Notes under the pieces: generated by a model
Databases searched by the model: none
Seen by the model: the letters and a program-made list of their open reading frames with translations, nothing else
Told to the model about the DNA's origin: nothing
DNA from: Favolaschia claudopus
Taxonomy: Eukaryota > Basidiomycota > Agaricomycetes > Agaricales > Mycenaceae
NCBI GenBank assembly: GCA_037176885.1
Contig: JAWWNJ010000236.1
Location: forward strand, 124,001-188,000
Length of the DNA stretch: 64,000 nucleotides
Reading direction: 5' to 3'
Part shown: in pieces, positions 63,013 to 64,000 of the stretch
Position numbering within the stretch: the stretch's first letter is position 1
Layout of the letters: every line of letters begins with the position of its first letter
Program-made: the position numbers and the translations under genes

Positions 63013-64000
63013 TCAGTCGCGTGCCGCCCATGCCTTTTTGCGCTCTCGATCAGCCTTCCGAATTTTCTTGCAGTCTCTCTTCGCATATCGGGCTAACAAT
63101 TTTGCCGTACCCTCCTTCATGTCGACGCAGACGCGCTGTAATAGCCCCACCACAGCATCTCCTTCATCACCGAGCTGGTCGATCCGAACGTAGCCAGTTG
63201 CCTGCAGGGCATCGCCGAACCGATGGAAGCCGTGACCATCTTCATCATCAGCTGCAAGCTCCAACAGCCAATCGCAAATTTTCGGGTACGAGACTGGGCT
63301 ACCGTCGTCCTGAGAGTCAAGGCTGGGACCATGACGCAGCGGGGTGCGCGCTGCAGATTGTGCGGCATGAGGGGCTGCGGCTGCTTCTGGAGCCGGAGCT
63401 GGAGCGTGTGGGGGAGGGTATGGAGGATATCCGGGCATAGGCCCGTAATACTGCGGATACGGGTAGAATGGGGGAGGAGGATGATTCTGCTGTTTCACAG
63501 GTCGAGTGGGGGCTGCGGCCATCGAGCCATTGTTGAGGTTCAATGGAATCGAGTCGGGCGGCTTAGTTATTGATGTGTGCGCGCCTGCGGACTGAAAGGA
63601 AAGTTACAACAAAGAAAACGTGAGCGAGAAACTGTAAACGTACCAAAAGTAGGCTCCAAAGGCTTAGCTGCTTGTCGGAAACAGCAACGTGTTCTCCATT
63701 ACTCGCCACCAAGCAAAAACTATTCCCGTGCTTATTGCACTGATGCTCCTCTTTCAGCTCCCGCAGATACTCGGCACCGCTTTTCTTCTTCGACGCTCCT
63801 TCATCGTCTTCCCCATCGCTAGAATCATCTGCAATCTGGCGCAAAACTTTCAGCAAAGGTGACAAGCGAGGAATAGAAGAGAACGTACTCTGTTCTTGTT
63901 CTGTGACTTGTGCTTGCTCTTGCCCTTGCTCTTCTCCTTGGAATCCTTGTTCTTCTCCCTGAGATCAACGATTGTCACCTGGACCTTCTTCTGACGGCCT
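63013..64000 (-). CDS. second transposon accessory gene, copy with intact C-terminus, runs off the window
   Basis: Inverted copy of 61015-61955 with the true 3' end: exons 63591-63013, 63835-63644 and at least 64000-63889, introns 52 and 53 nt. The C-terminus after the shared part is KADRERKKAWAARD and a stop. The protein order is Lys-rich linker, acidic patch (DDSSDGEDDE), C-x2-H-x4-C module followed by LSLWSLLL, a Pro/Tyr-rich linker (PPPPFYPYPQYYGPMPGYPP) and a SAM-like domain. Its stop lies 121 bp from that of the convergent transposase fragment. Confidence 0.75.
63060..64000. repeat. right arm of the large inverted repeat
   Basis: Reverse complement of 61015-61955. Confidence 0.93.

Overview
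This 64 kb window is nuclear DNA of a filamentous basidiomycete, most likely an Agaricomycete. Genes are split by many 48-65 nt introns, and the recognisable families are fungal: a DASH-complex Ask1 subunit, GH51 arabinofuranosidase, GDSL/CE16-type esterase, DUF5695 protein, F-box protein, RecQ-like helicase and a DDE transposase family typical of mushrooms. No operons or prokaryotic signals are present.

Mobile DNA dominates the layout. 0.1-9.3 kb: a hypothetical gene, a DDE transposase remnant holding a small DNA transposon (8-bp target duplication), then a gag-only LTR retrotransposon (5-bp target duplication) that was itself split by a two-gene Tc1/mariner element (TA duplication). 9.4-12.4 kb: two miniature elements, a small secreted-protein gene and half of a cytochrome P450 gene. 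13-15.3 kb: a decayed Tc1 element with a MITE nested inside it and a second MITE near its end. 16.2-27 kb: aldehyde dehydrogenase, an F-box pseudogene, a decayed Tc1 element, a small conserved gene, and mitochondrial 3-methylcrotonyl-CoA carboxylase alpha, which carries a truncated copy of the neighbouring Tc1 element. 28.8-41 kb is the most gene-dense part: RNase III-like protein, GH51, GDSL esterase, Ask1 and a proline-rich gene. 41-45 kb is a C-rich, gene-poor tract with a minisatellite and shuffled duplications. 45.3-53.2 kb: a membrane-anchored Ser/Pro-rich protein, then a tRNA-dihydrouridine synthase (DUS2-like) gene broken by a 341-bp element and by a 4.2-kb composite of two gag-only LTR elements. 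53.8-58.5 kb: truncated DUF5695 gene, gag/LTR fragment, DUF6589-like fragment and a RecQ-like helicase fragment with a MITE. 60.3-64 kb: two head-to-head copies of a second Tc1/mariner accessory gene forming an apparently identical inverted repeat of at least 941 bp, with a transposase fragment between them.

The most interesting signal is that two different Tc1/mariner elements (3.9-8.1 kb and 60.3-64 kb) carry the same kind of second gene, convergent with the transposase. It encodes an acidic/lysine-rich protein with a conserved Cys/His-Trp module and a SAM-like C-terminus. The second is a set of gag-only LTR elements (no pol visible) that share primer-binding site, polypurine tract and a 3' hairpin while having unrelated LTRs. 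Host genes form no visible pathway. ALDH and methylcrotonyl-CoA carboxylase are central metabolism; GH51, the GDSL esterase and the small secreted protein are predicted secreted and would fit plant cell-wall breakdown.
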